Of a DNA stretch of 64,000 nt, positions 44,723 to 54,090 are shown one piece after another. The translations under genes were made by a program, and so were the position numbers. Under the pieces are notes generated by a model. That model did not search any database, was not told the origin of the DNA, and saw only the letters and a list, made by a program, of their open reading frames with translations. Every line of letters starts with the position of its first letter. The first letter of the stretch is position 1. Source of the DNA: Vibrio tarriae (lineage in GTDB: Bacteria; Pseudomonadota; Gammaproteobacteria; Enterobacterales; Vibrionaceae); assembly GCF_002216685.1 (NCBI RefSeq), contig NZ_CP022352.1, positions 372,001 to 436,000 on the forward strand, given 5' to 3'.

Positions 44723-44751
44723 TTCAAATCGTTTGGGTATAGCCAAAATCA

Positions 44752-44788
44752 GCAAAAAAATCGCCCCACTCATTTGTGGGGCGATATC
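44752..44788 (-). terminator. Terminator for the 44-residue small gene
   Basis: On the minus strand ATCGCCCCAC pairs with GTGGGGCGAT and is followed by seven T (the AAAAAAA at 44754-44760). It lies about 70 bp after the stop of the small gene at 44855. Confidence 0.85.
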
Positions 44789-44854
44789 ATTCTTAGCCTA
44801 GCGTTTTCCAGCTTTCGACTGAAAATTCAAACGTGAAAGCTTAATCAAATAAGC

Positions 44855-44989
44855 TTACTGGCTGAATTTTTGACGCATTCTCTGTAATAAAGAGCGCTTT
44901 TTCGTTTTGCTTTTGCCAAACTGAGCTTGATGCATCGCTTGTTTAGCGATCATTTGGCCTAGATAAACAGAACCGAGTTCATTATTCAT
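44855..44989 (-). CDS. Small basic protein (44 residues), function unknown
   Basis: The gene reads MNNELGSVYLGQMIAKQAMH and then a Lys/Arg-rich tail (FGKSKTKKRSLLQRMRQKFSQ). It has an AGAGG ribosome site about 8 nt before the ATG and a strong terminator downstream on the same strand, which supports a real, short transcript. The C-terminal half would form a basic amphipathic helix. No family is recognised. Confidence 0.6.
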   Translation of the reverse strand: MNNELGSVYLGQMIAKQAMHQAQFGKSKTKKRSLLQRMRQKFSQ

Positions 44990-45092
44990 AACGCATGCCT
45001 CTTTGTTGTTGAGTGACATTTTTCGCTCAATATAACAGCAAAAGACAACAAAACAAGAGTATGATCACGTTTTTTTGTAGTTTTATTACAAA

Positions 45093-45443
45093 TTAATGGC
45101 GCTTTGGTTGTTTGTAAGTTTTACCTGCTGCTTGGTAAACGTCTTTTTGCTTGATATCGAAAAAGCCATCAAAAAACCAAGCAACAAATTTCACCACATC
45201 ATCACCCTCGTTCATGATGTGCTCAACATATTCTTGCTCTTCGCCCTGTTCATCCACTTCAGTCGTCACATGGTAAATACGTTGCTCACCTTCCACTTCT
45301 GCTAAAGCAAACTGGCCAGAGAGTGACTGTGCCGCTTCGGCAATCGCTTCATCTTCGCTATTCTTCAGTAGCGTTAATGCTGCCGGTAACGTGGTTTGCT
45401 CACATAAAAGTTTAATTAAGGCTTCAAATTGACTCTGTTGCAT
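45093..45443 (-). CDS. Conserved hypothetical acidic protein
   Basis: This 116-residue soluble protein begins MQQSQFEALIKLLCEQTTLPAALTLL and contains an acidic middle (TTEVDEQGEEQEYVEHIMNEGDD) and the end VVKFVAWFFDGFFDIKQKDVYQAAGKTYKQPKRH. The start at 45443 has GGGGA 6 nt upstream. No domain is recognised and neighbours do not suggest a role. Confidence 0.65.
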   Translation of the reverse strand: MQQSQFEALIKLLCEQTTLPAALTLLKNSEDEAIAEAAQSLSGQFALAEVEGEQRIYHVTTEVDEQGEEQEYVEHIMNEGDDVVKFVAWFFDGFFDIKQKDVYQAAGKTYKQPKRH

Positions 45444-45575
45444 GATGATCCCCGTAGAGAGTGCTTTCCCGTAAAAATAAGCGCCGATTATATACACTTC
45501 TCACGGCAAGCGGCAGTAGAACCTGTATTTACCTGCCCTACGGGCGATTGAACTGAGTTTTCATCACACCCGCTC

Positions 45576-46787
45576 TCATGCCTGCATTTGTACTGCGCTC
45601 TCTGGTACGTGGGCTTTTTTCGTTGCGATCAACACACTCAACATCGTGATACCGACCAGAATATAAAACACACCCATTGCATGTTGGTTAGTCACACAAT
45701 GCTCAACCAAAAAACCACCCAATAAACCCGCGATCGCCATTTGAATGGAACCCGACAGCGCAGAAACGGCCCCCGCTTGTGATTTATGAGGTGATAACAA
45801 AAGCGTGGTTGCCAGCGGAAAAGAGATGCCCTGCGCGATACTCAGCCAAGTAAATGCCCAAATGAGATTGAAAACAGAAAACTCAGTAAGCAATAACCAC
45901 AGCCCGGAAAACACCATCAAGCTAATCGCACAGGCAAGTAACTGGCGCGAGGAAAATCGAGAGGTCAACATATTTACCAACAGGCTTCCTACCAGTAAAC
46001 CTGCTGAAGGTATGATTAAGGTAGAGCCATAATCCGCCGCCGTCATTCCGAGCTGTTTTTGCAACAAGAAGGGAAGAATCGACAATGTCACTAAACTGGC
46101 TAAATAGCTCAGCCAGTTATAACTGGCACTGCTGGTGACTTGGTGATTGGTCAGTAGTTTCGCATAATTCATCACAATGCCACGCCACTGAACACGCCGC
46201 TTCGGGTAAGGCAACGTTTCCGGCAAAATCATAACGCCGAGCGTAAAAATGGCCCCGATATAAATCAATACAAACATAAACACGGACTGCCAACTCAAAT
46301 GATAGGCCATCCAGCCCCCGAGCACTGGCGCAATAATCGGCATGATCGATGCAGTAATCGACAAATAGGAGAGTGCTTTAGTGAGATGGAAACCATCATA
46401 GCTGTCGCGTAATACGCTACGCCCAAGCACAGAAGCGCTTCCAGCCCCCAACCCTTGCAGTAAACGACCAAACTCAAGCGCCTGAAAATGATCTGACATC
46501 ATCACACACACGATCGTGCCAATAAGGTAAATACCTTGACCGAGCAAGAAAGTGGGACGTCGGCCTACCGCATCAGAAAGTGCGCCATAAAACAGCTGCG
46601 AGCCACCAAAACCCAGCAAAAACAGCGTGACAAGCATCTGCGCACTCGCTTGATCCACCTGTAAATCACGGCTAATCAGAGGCAGTGAGGGTAAATAAAT
46701 GCTCACGCCCACTTGGCCAGTCGCGATGATCATCATCGCAAGTAGCATTGGGGTGCGGCGAAAACGGGAGGAGGTTTGTGCGTTCAT
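45576..46787 (-). CDS. Bcr/CflA (EmrD-like) multidrug MFS transporter
   Basis: This 403-residue transporter has twelve membrane segments. Marks are IYLPSLPLISRDLQVDQASAQMLVTLFLLGFGGSQLFYGALSDAVGRRP (MFS motif A with DAVGRRP), then LLQGLGAGSASVLGRSVLRD, the Bcr/CflA signature. It would export drugs such as bicyclomycin or chloramphenicol analogues, with proton exchange. It is divergent from a LysR regulator and the gap has a clear inverted repeat. Confidence 0.9.
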   Translation of the reverse strand: MNAQTSSRFRRTPMLLAMMIIATGQVGVSIYLPSLPLISRDLQVDQASAQMLVTLFLLGFGGSQLFYGALSDAVGRRPTFLLGQGIYLIGTIVCVMMSDHFQALEFGRLLQGLGAGSASVLGRSVLRDSYDGFHLTKALSYLSITASIMPIIAPVLGGWMAYHLSWQSVFMFVLIYIGAIFTLGVMILPETLPYPKRRVQWRGIVMNYAKLLTNHQVTSSASYNWLSYLASLVTLSILPFLLQKQLGMTAADYGSTLIIPSAGLLVGSLLVNMLTSRFSSRQLLACAISLMVFSGLWLLLTEFSVFNLIWAFTWLSIAQGISFPLATTLLLSPHKSQAGAVSALSGSIQMAIAGLLGGFLVEHCVTNQHAMGVFYILVGITMLSVLIATKKAHVPESAVQMQA

Positions 46788-46831
46788 GGCGAAGAGTCTA
46801 TATTGGCAACTCTAATTTGATAATCTCGCAA

Positions 46832-46854
46832 ATTGGAAATAAATTAGTTCCAAT
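46832..46854. promoter_or_regulatory. Inverted repeat between the MFS pump and LysR genes
   Basis: ATTGGAA-N9-TTCCAAT is a perfect 7-bp-arm inverted repeat in the 89 bp divergent gap. It is a plausible LysR-type operator controlling both genes. Confidence 0.6.
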
Positions 46855-46876
46855 AAAGAATGAGTAAGGTCATGAG

Positions 46877-47764
46877 ATGGATTGGTTACAGAGCGCAAAA
46901 ACTTACATCAAAGTCGTTGAGGAAGGCAGCTTCAATGGAGCGGCGCGCAAACTCAACACCACCAGTTCAGCGGTCAGTAAGCGTATTCACTGGCTTGAAG
47001 ATCGCATTGGTGTCCAGCTGCTTAAACGCACGACACGTTCAGTCACACAGACCGAAGCCGGAGCGCTTTTTTATCAACGAGCCAAAGCGCAGTTAGAAAG
47101 CTGGCAATCCGTGGTCGATGAAACGCGCTCCGTCAACCAGACACCCGCCGGATTGCTACGCATCGGTGCAACCTTGGCGGTCGGTTCTAAATTTTTGATG
47201 CAATACCTCGACGAGTTTTTACAACGCTATCCTGATATTCGCATTCAGCTCATCACCACCACACCAGGCCAGTTGCCTGAATTGCATCTCGATCTTTTTA
47301 TCAGCCGTGAAATTGAGCAGCTCAATTCGCTTAGTTTCAAAGCCACTCCTCTATTTGAGTATCAAGCAGCGTTTTATGCCTCTCCGAGCTATTTGGCTAA
47401 ACATGGGGTTCCACAATCGTTACAAGAGTTAACCCAGCACAATGTGCTGTGCTGGGGGGAGCAAACGTATCGCGAAGTAAAAACAGCTCAAGGTAAGCGC
47501 CTCACTTTGACAGGCAATTTCGCCACCACCAACCCTGAAGCTCTGTTCTATGCTGGAAAATCAGGCATGGGGATTATTGTCACTGGGCATATCATGATCA
47601 AAGAAGAGCTGAAACAGGGCAATTTGGTTCGCATACTGCCCGATGTCACCATAGATCAGGCCACCGTATATGCGTACTACCCTAAATTGGAGTACCAACA
47701 TACCCGAACTCAGCTATTCCTTGATCATTTGAAGCAGAAGCTAGTACCAAACAAGGCCGAATAA
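46877..47764 (+). CDS. LysR-type transcriptional regulator
   Basis: This 295-residue protein has an N-terminal winged HTH (YIKVVEEGSFNGAARKLNTTSSAVSKRIHWLEDRIGVQLLKRTTRSVTQTEAG) and a LysR substrate domain (LRIGATLAVGSKFLMQYLDEFLQRYPDIRIQL). It is divergent from the Bcr/CflA pump and probably activates or represses it. The ligand is unknown. Confidence 0.88.
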   Translation: MDWLQSAKTYIKVVEEGSFNGAARKLNTTSSAVSKRIHWLEDRIGVQLLKRTTRSVTQTEAGALFYQRAKAQLESWQSVVDETRSVNQTPAGLLRIGATLAVGSKFLMQYLDEFLQRYPDIRIQLITTTPGQLPELHLDLFISREIEQLNSLSFKATPLFEYQAAFYASPSYLAKHGVPQSLQELTQHNVLCWGEQTYREVKTAQGKRLTLTGNFATTNPEALFYAGKSGMGIIVTGHIMIKEELKQGNLVRILPDVTIDQATVYAYYPKLEYQHTRTQLFLDHLKQKLVPNKAE

Positions 47765-48031
47765 CTGACTTCAATATCAATTAATCATGTTAAATTCCTA
47801 CTGATACTCTGATTTTTTTGTTCAGTAAGCGATTGAAATAAAAAAGTAAGCCTAAATAGTCATGGCTAATCCATAAAAATTGAGTGGAAAATCACCCAGA
47901 ACTCATCAATAGTAACAACATGCATATAAACCCAAGTAGTTTGGAAGCAAAGACTACCTTCCAACTTATCGGGTAGAGAGCTTTGCAACGACAAGCTCCA
48001 CGTTGTCAGTTACCGCTAGAGAGATCACAGT

Positions 48032-49873
48032 ATGACGAGCACTCAATTGAAATCAGAGAAACTGAGTCTGGATGCCATACATCACTTCAATGGGCTTTGC
48101 GGTTCAGAGCTACTTTCTCAAGCCACGCAGTTTCTCCATAAAACGTTTAATAGCCACAGTTCAATGGTGATTGAGCTCGACAAAATGCGCTATAAAGCAC
48201 GCAACTTGTCTTGTGCCAGCATTGAACCCAGTGGTTTAGAGCCTGATTACGAGCTGCATGGCACACCATGTGAGCAAGTTGGGCTGATGCAGCAACCTTA
48301 CTGCCTATTCACTCATCAAGTCGCCGAACGGTTTCCTACGGATGGCTATTTGGTAGAAAACCAGATTGAAGCCTATCTCGGGATCCCAATTTCGTTCTCC
48401 AATGGCGAAAACTACGGCATCCTGATCTCAACCTTTACTCGACCACTAGAAGAATACGATAACTTAGTTTTGACCCATCAAATCTTGGCTCAAATGATTG
48501 CACATGATTTGGAATGTCAGCAGATCGCCGTCCGCTCGCAGAGTTTAGTCAATCAACTGCGCCATGAAATTTCCCACGATAACTTGACTGGGTTAATGAA
48601 CCGTAATGATCTGGCCGATAAACTAGCCACACTCGTTCATGAAGATCGGCACCATTTCACCCTAGCGTTTCTTGATATTGATGAATTTCGTTCGATAAAC
48701 GATCTGTATGGTCATTATTTGGGGGACCGAGTACTCAAATTTGTCGCAGAAGCGATAAAGCAGGCCGTACCTGAGGAAGGATACGCTTTTCGAATCGCAG
48801 CCGATGAATTTGCGTTTTTGACCACAGCTCGTGAGCCGATGAAAATATGCCAAGCCATACTCAACAAACTAGCGCAAGACTATATCGATCAAGATCGGCG
48901 ACTCAAAATCAGTGTCAGTATTGGTATTGCCAAATACAATGGTGAAAAGCTCAATGCTGATCAGTTACTGTTTAATGCAAGCCTCGCTTTAAAAGAGTGT
49001 AAACGGAACCATAACACTCGTATTCGTTTTTACGATAACTTACTTAGCAATCAATACTACCGACGCACACAAATCATAGATGCTTTGCGTAGTGAATTGA
49101 GTAAACCGATTCATCAAACTGAACTGTATGTGGTCGTACAACCTATTGTGAAAAAACATCAAAACCGTTGGGACTATTTTGAGATCTTAACCCGTTGGAA
49201 CAGCAGCGCACTCGGTTTGGTAACACCTCTGGAATTCATTGAAGCAGCAGAGCAATCTGGTCTGATTGTCGAATTTGGTGAACGTATTCTCGAATTAGCC
49301 TGTATCGCAAAACAGGAATTAGAACAAGGCATTGGCCAAAAAATTCGCTTAAGCATCAATTGTTCAGCCGATGAGCTGACACATTCCAACCGCTACCTTG
49401 AGCATCTATTAAAAACCATTAAAGTCTATGGTTTTCAAGCTAACGAGTTCACGATTGAGCTGACAGAAACCGTATTACTCTCCAAAGCTGCAGAAGTGTG
49501 CAGTATTCTTACCATATTGCGCGAACTGGGTTTTAAAATTGCCTTGGATGACTTCGGGACGGGCTATTCGAGCCTTAACTATATTCACAGTTACCCGATT
49601 GATTGCATCAAGATTGATGCAACATTTGTGCGTAACTTACTCACCAACCAAACTTCTGAAAGTATTGTGTGGTTGATTATTCAGCTTGCCAACCAGTTGA
49701 AGCTAGATCTCGTCGCTGAGGGAGTAGAGAACCAACAAGCGTTGGATAAGCTCTACCAAATGGGCTGTGAGCAAATACAAGGCTATTACTTTAGTAAACC
49801 CGACTTACCCAGTGTCATGGTCGAGCGGCAGTTATCTTCAACCCAGCAAACTCCGGCCAACCCGAATCACTAA
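48032..49873 (+). CDS. GAF-GGDEF-EAL protein, probable c-di-GMP phosphodiesterase
   Basis: This 613-residue protein has a GAF-like sensor in residues about 20-170 (ENQIEAYLGIPISFSNGENYGILISTF). A degenerate GGDEF domain follows, with AADEF in place of GGDEF (RIAADEFAFL), so cyclase activity is unlikely. The EAL domain has its signature as EILTRW, with ELTETVLL, ALDDFGTGYSSLNYIH and VAEGVEN intact. It is expected to degrade c-di-GMP, perhaps gated by the GAF ligand and by GTP in the degenerate GGDEF. AGAGAG precedes the ATG. A bidirectional terminator follows. Confidence 0.88.
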   Translation: MTSTQLKSEKLSLDAIHHFNGLCGSELLSQATQFLHKTFNSHSSMVIELDKMRYKARNLSCASIEPSGLEPDYELHGTPCEQVGLMQQPYCLFTHQVAERFPTDGYLVENQIEAYLGIPISFSNGENYGILISTFTRPLEEYDNLVLTHQILAQMIAHDLECQQIAVRSQSLVNQLRHEISHDNLTGLMNRNDLADKLATLVHEDRHHFTLAFLDIDEFRSINDLYGHYLGDRVLKFVAEAIKQAVPEEGYAFRIAADEFAFLTTAREPMKICQAILNKLAQDYIDQDRRLKISVSIGIAKYNGEKLNADQLLFNASLALKECKRNHNTRIRFYDNLLSNQYYRRTQIIDALRSELSKPIHQTELYVVVQPIVKKHQNRWDYFEILTRWNSSALGLVTPLEFIEAAEQSGLIVEFGERILELACIAKQELEQGIGQKIRLSINCSADELTHSNRYLEHLLKTIKVYGFQANEFTIELTETVLLSKAAEVCSILTILRELGFKIALDDFGTGYSSLNYIHSYPIDCIKIDATFVRNLLTNQTSESIVWLIIQLANQLKLDLVAEGVENQQALDKLYQMGCEQIQGYYFSKPDLPSVMVERQLSSTQQTPANPNH

Positions 49874-49882
49874 GATGCAGAA

Positions 49883-49913
49883 AAAACAAAGCCCCTGATA
49901 GGGGCTTTGTTTT
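49883..49913. terminator. Bidirectional terminator
   Basis: AAAACAAAGCCCCT pairs with AGGGGCTTTGTTTT between the GGDEF/EAL gene and the convergent shyA gene. Confidence 0.9.
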
Positions 49914-49925
49914 GAAAGTTTGGTG

Positions 49926-51218
49926 CTATTGCACAGCAAGCATGCTTTCTTGGCGAGCAAGCATCTGGTCAAGCTCTTTGCGCTTAGCAATAAATTGCGC
50001 CATCTCTTTCTTAGGTACTGAACTTGCCATCGGAATATTGGCTTTCATGGCATTGACAGGACGACCACGCACGATTAACTCATAGTGCAGATGAGGCCCA
50101 GTCACACGCCCTGTATTACCCGACAAACCTATGCGCTGGCCACGTGACACTTTTTGCCCTTTCTTGACCAAAATTTTGCTCAAGTGCAAATAACGCGTCA
50201 TATATGCGCTGCCATGCTGAATCACCACATAGTTACCCGCATAAGGATGGCTACGAGTCATGACCACAACACCATCACCGGAAGTGTACACTGGGTTACC
50301 AATTGGCATCGCAAAATCTGTACCGTTGTGTGGTGCTACGCGCTTGGTAACTGGATGCAAGCGTCTTGGATCAAAGTTCGACGATATGCGCCACTTGCTA
50401 TCCACAGGATAACGCTGGAATGCCCGTTGTAAGCTATCACCATTCTTATCGTAATACTGACCATCTTGGTGCAGATACGCGGTGATCTCTTTGCCACGAT
50501 TGAAAATCTTAATCGCCTGAATTTCAGAGTTGCCAGTCAGTTTCTCTCCGACAAACTGACGCGATAATACGACTTCAAAACGATCACCACGGCGCAGATC
50601 TCGACCAAAATTGATTTTGTCTTTCAGCAAAGTGACGATCTGATCTACATCAGCTGAACCTAGTCCAGCACGATTGGCCGAGAGAGAAAAGCTGCCATCC
50701 ACTTCACCAATCAGTGGTTCAACCTTCCACGTACCAGGAATTTTTTGCTCTTCAAATTCGTAGCTACCATCGTTCAGACGCGTATAGACTGCGCGATCAA
50801 CGAGGCTGAATTCCAGTTCCATTTTGGTCAACGTATTATCACTGCCTTTCCAAAAACGCAGCACGTTGCCCGGCCTTAATGTATCAAGAGCAAGATAGTT
50901 TAAGTCGGTTTCCATGACTTTCATCAGCTCGGTATAAGCAAAACCAAGCTGATTAAAAATTGTACTTAAGTTATCGCCCGGCTTAATTTCATACTCATAA
51001 TCCGGATGACCTACTTTGACCACTTCTACAGTATGTTCTGCTGAAGATAACTGTACGAGCGGAGATTCTGGAAGGGACAACTCAATACGTTGTTGCCGCG
51101 TGGGGCTGTTCAGCGAAGAAGATATCGCGGCCACAGCCAAAAGCGGCAAACCTACTAGTGTCGCTTTCTTTCGCATTGAAAGCTCAGAAAACCGCAAAAT
51201 AATAGATTTAGATATCAC
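49926..51218 (-). CDS. shyA: LytM/M23 D,D-endopeptidase ShyA, cell elongation cross-link hydrolase
   Basis: This 430-residue envelope protein has an N-terminal membrane/signal segment, a LysM/OapA-like domain (YEYEIKPGDNLSTIFNQLGF...LRPGNVLRF), a middle beta domain, and an M23 zinc domain (HNGTDFAMPIGNPV as HxxxD, and GPHLHYELIV with HLH). With the GTG start at 51218 the numbering puts Glu103 and Leu109 in METDLNYLAL, the auto-inhibition segment described for V. cholerae ShyA. That supports both the name and the start. ATG at 51176 is an alternative start. It cuts peptide cross-links in peptidoglycan during growth. Confidence 0.88.
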   Translation of the reverse strand: MISKSIILRFSELSMRKKATLVGLPLLAVAAISSSLNSPTRQQRIELSLPESPLVQLSSAEHTVEVVKVGHPDYEYEIKPGDNLSTIFNQLGFAYTELMKVMETDLNYLALDTLRPGNVLRFWKGSDNTLTKMELEFSLVDRAVYTRLNDGSYEFEEQKIPGTWKVEPLIGEVDGSFSLSANRAGLGSADVDQIVTLLKDKINFGRDLRRGDRFEVVLSRQFVGEKLTGNSEIQAIKIFNRGKEITAYLHQDGQYYDKNGDSLQRAFQRYPVDSKWRISSNFDPRRLHPVTKRVAPHNGTDFAMPIGNPVYTSGDGVVVMTRSHPYAGNYVVIQHGSAYMTRYLHLSKILVKKGQKVSRGQRIGLSGNTGRVTGPHLHYELIVRGRPVNAMKANIPMASSVPKKEMAQFIAKRKELDQMLARQESMLAVQ

Positions 51219-51304
51219 CAGTTTACCTGTGGAAAAAAGCCAAAACTCGGCCAAGAGTAAGGGTTTCAGCGAGGTTTGTCACCTACGCTTTCGTCAATTT
51301 AAAG

Positions 51305-51328
51305 CAAAAAAGGCACATTTGTGCCTTT
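51305..51328 (-). terminator. Terminator after the CBM48 gene
   Basis: On the minus strand AAGGCAC pairs with GTGCCTT around AAAT and is followed by a T-run. Confidence 0.75.
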
Positions 51329-51409
51329 CAAAAATAAAAGATTTTGTATGCAGACAGCAACTTAGTTGTTTGTGATTTTTTGAGCTTTCGTCAAAAAATG
51401 CTACCCAAA

Positions 51410-51709
51410 TCACTGATAAGTGGTTAACAAGCAGTTTTCTTCACCAAAACCGTTAGCGATGTACTGATCGGCATGAGGGTCATTGACCCATTCTTGTTTA
51501 TCGAGCAGATAACGGAACTGAAATTCGCGATCTTTCGGCAAACGAGTTTTAAATTTGAAGGTACTCGATTTGGCCATTTTTTTCATAGGCTCAGGCTGCC
51601 AATCTAAAAAGTCCGCCACAATCGCCACTTCAGAGGCCGCTTGCGGGGCATCGCATTCAAAAGTGACTTCCACTTCATCTTTTGTTTTAAGGAACTTCTT
51701 GTTAATCAT
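51410..51709 (-). CDS. Stand-alone CBM48/isoamylase early-set domain protein
   Basis: This 99-residue protein consists of a single early-set fold (FLKTKDEVEVTFECDAPQAASEVAIVADFLDWQPEPMKKM, then FKFKTRLPKDREFQFRYLLDKQEWVNDPHADQYIANGFGEENCLL), as in the glycogen-binding domain of AMPK beta. It has no catalytic domain. It probably binds glycogen or a similar glucan; its function in the cell is unknown. GGAG lies 7 nt before the start at 51709. Confidence 0.85.
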   Translation of the reverse strand: MINKKFLKTKDEVEVTFECDAPQAASEVAIVADFLDWQPEPMKKMAKSSTFKFKTRLPKDREFQFRYLLDKQEWVNDPHADQYIANGFGEENCLLTTYQ

Positions 51710-52047
51710 GTCAAACTCCATCTTCGAACAAAAAATAATCAACCGAAAGAATCATAGGTAATTTGCCATCTATACTCAACCTACAATCCCTCAATTAAGT
51801 GCATATCTTGAAAATCATCAGCACTCTATTTTTCCACATGATATTCCAATTAATCACAGATCCTTGAGTTAACGTTGGGAAAACATGGCGTTACATGAGG
51901 TTAATATAATGAAATTAAAAGATTAATTCCTTTAACGCGGTATGTTTGAATATAGGCTAGTCAACTGAAGCAGCCCTTTACAGCCTATAAAATGAGCGTA
52001 GAATCCTCGGCGTTTTCATTTCCCTATTTTTGTTAAGGTGATCAACT
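51710..52047. other. Divergent gap before sulP
   Basis: About 340 bp of AT-rich sequence lies between the CBM48 gene and the SulP gene. It must contain promoters for both. No gene, strong hairpin or clear operator was seen. Confidence 0.45.
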
Positions 52048-53709
52048 ATGTTTGCCATCTATGAATCCTATAAAGCCGGTCAGTTGCAACCCAAACAATG
52101 GGTCAACAATATTACAGCGGGGTTGATAGTTGGGGTGGTTGCACTGCCGTTAGCCATGGCATTTGCCATTGCATCGGGAGTAAAACCAGAACAAGGAATT
52201 TATACCGCTATCATCGCGGGGATCATTGTTTCCCTGTTTGGTGGTTCACGCGTACAAATCGCCGGCCCAACCGGCGCGTTTATTGTTATTCTTGCTGGCA
52301 TCGTAGCCGAACACGGCGTTGCTGGATTACAAATCGCCACGATTATGGCTGGCTTTATTCTCGTGGTATTAGGGCTCGCACGTTTAGGTAGCATCATTCG
52401 CTATATTCCTGACCCAGTTATCGTGGGTTTTACCTCAGGTATTGGGGTGATTATTTGGGTGGGTCAATGGCGTGACTTCTTTGGCCTTCCTGAAATTAAA
52501 GGTGAGCACTTCCACCAAAAACTGGTGGCGATTTTTCATGCTTTCCCGCAATTTCATCTCACAACAACGTTGTTAGCGATGCTGTCTCTGGCTTTAGTGA
52601 TCTTTGGGCCGAAAATTCCCAAACTCTCAAAAATTCCGGGGCCACTCTTGGCCCTAGTGGTGGTTACTTCACTACAATATGTGATGGGATTTGAGGGAGT
52701 CAGAACCATTGGGTCAGCGTTTGACGGTATTCCACAAGGCTTACCTGAATTTGCGCTACCGGATCTTAGCCTAAGCCAAATGATTCAACTGATTGGCCCT
52801 GCCTTTGCAATTGCGATGCTGGGTGCGATTGAATCTTTACTATCAGCTGTGGTTGCTGACGGTATGGCGGGCACCAAACACAACTCAAACCAAGAGTTGG
52901 TTGGACAAGGAATTGCAAATATTGTGGCCCCTCTATTTGGTGGTATTGCTGCAACCGGTGCGATCGCGCGAACCGCGACCAACATTCGTAACGGCGGCAA
53001 CAGCCCAATCGCTGGTATCATGCACGCCCTGACGCTGGTCATTATTCTGTTGGTACTCGCGCCTTTAGCGGTGAATATTCCTCTCGCGACTTTGAGCGCG
53101 ATTCTGTTTGTGGTGGCTTGGAATATGAGTGAAGCGCCACATTTCGTGCAACTGGCTAAACGCGCGCCGCGTGCTGATGTGGCCATTCTACTGCTCACCT
53201 TTGGTTTGACGGTGTTTGCCGATCTGGTCGTAGCGGTGAATATCGGTGTGATCATTGCCATGTTACACTTTGTGAAACGCATGGCATCGAGTGTTGAAGT
53301 CAAAGCCAACGGCTCGCAAGAGATGAGTTATGAACTGGCACAGCATGGCAAAACTACCTTGCCACGCGAGCTCGCAGTGTACGCACTGGAAGGACCCTTC
53401 TTCTTTGCTGCAGCAGAAACGTTTGAACGCGTGATGGGCAGCATTCAAGAAACGCCGCAGATCCTAATCCTGCGTTTAAAATGGGTGCCTTTTATGGATA
53501 TTACTGGCATTCAAACGCTGGAAGAGATTATTCAGAGTTTCCATAAGCGTGGAATTAAGGTTTTGATTTCAGGTGCCAATAGTCGAGTCTCACAAAAGCT
53601 GATCAAAGCAGGCATTATCAAACTCGTCGGCGAACAAAATGTCTACCCGGTCTTTGAAGGCGCGCTCAACGCGGCATTAAGCGAAATTGAAACCAAACCG
53701 ACAGAATAA
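52048..53709 (+). CDS. SulP-family anion transporter with STAS domain
   Basis: This 553-residue protein has 12-14 membrane segments (ITAGLIVGVVALPLAMAFAIASG, the SulP signature, and QIAGPTGAFIVILAG) and a C-terminal STAS domain (LRLKWVPFMDITGIQTLEEIIQSFHKRGIKVLISG) from about residue 440. SulP members carry sulfate, bicarbonate or dicarboxylates. Without further evidence the substrate is not assignable. RBS AAGGTG lies before the ATG; the gene is monocistronic with a terminator. Confidence 0.9.
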   Translation: MFAIYESYKAGQLQPKQWVNNITAGLIVGVVALPLAMAFAIASGVKPEQGIYTAIIAGIIVSLFGGSRVQIAGPTGAFIVILAGIVAEHGVAGLQIATIMAGFILVVLGLARLGSIIRYIPDPVIVGFTSGIGVIIWVGQWRDFFGLPEIKGEHFHQKLVAIFHAFPQFHLTTTLLAMLSLALVIFGPKIPKLSKIPGPLLALVVVTSLQYVMGFEGVRTIGSAFDGIPQGLPEFALPDLSLSQMIQLIGPAFAIAMLGAIESLLSAVVADGMAGTKHNSNQELVGQGIANIVAPLFGGIAATGAIARTATNIRNGGNSPIAGIMHALTLVIILLVLAPLAVNIPLATLSAILFVVAWNMSEAPHFVQLAKRAPRADVAILLLTFGLTVFADLVVAVNIGVIIAMLHFVKRMASSVEVKANGSQEMSYELAQHGKTTLPRELAVYALEGPFFFAAAETFERVMGSIQETPQILILRLKWVPFMDITGIQTLEEIIQSFHKRGIKVLISGANSRVSQKLIKAGIIKLVGEQNVYPVFEGALNAALSEIETKPTE

Positions 53710-53770
53710 CCGACCTTAACAACCTGACGTTGTAGCTTCAACCTAGTATGGAAAGATTTTATTCCAACCA

Positions 53771-53802
53771 AAAGCCTCCTATGCCAAGGAGGCTTTTTTA
53801 TT
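53771..53802 (+). terminator. Terminator after sulP
   Basis: AAAGCCTCCT pairs with AGGAGGCTTT around ATGCCA, followed by TTTTA. Confidence 0.88.
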
Positions 53803-54090
53803 TTTATGCTTTTGCGCCGCATCTTTACCAACAAATCTATTTACGATGCTATTCGACAACAATGATAGATTTAACAATAAATATACAAAAAACCATCAAG
53901 GCTTGAAACATCAGGAAATTAATTTGAATGTATACCCAAAATAAATGAATAGTATTGCGTAGGGTGTCAAAAATAGATATTCTTGCGCACGCTGATTAAA
54001 TACGGAAATGCAGTGAATTTTTATGCCAAGGTGTGGCAAATTTCGACTGAACAGTGTGTCTGAATGACGCAGCATGAATAGAGATGAATA
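53803..54090. other. Gap between sulP and the fused YjiH gene
   Basis: About 290 bp of AT-rich sequence (380 bp from the sulP stop). A single ERIC-like arm (GTATACCCAAAATAAATG) is near 53932. I see no gene or operator. Confidence 0.4.

Noticed and set aside
47929..47975. Another ERIC remnant before the GGDEF/EAL gene
   Set aside because: Only CCAAGTAGTTTGG is similar; the rest does not match either arm in order.
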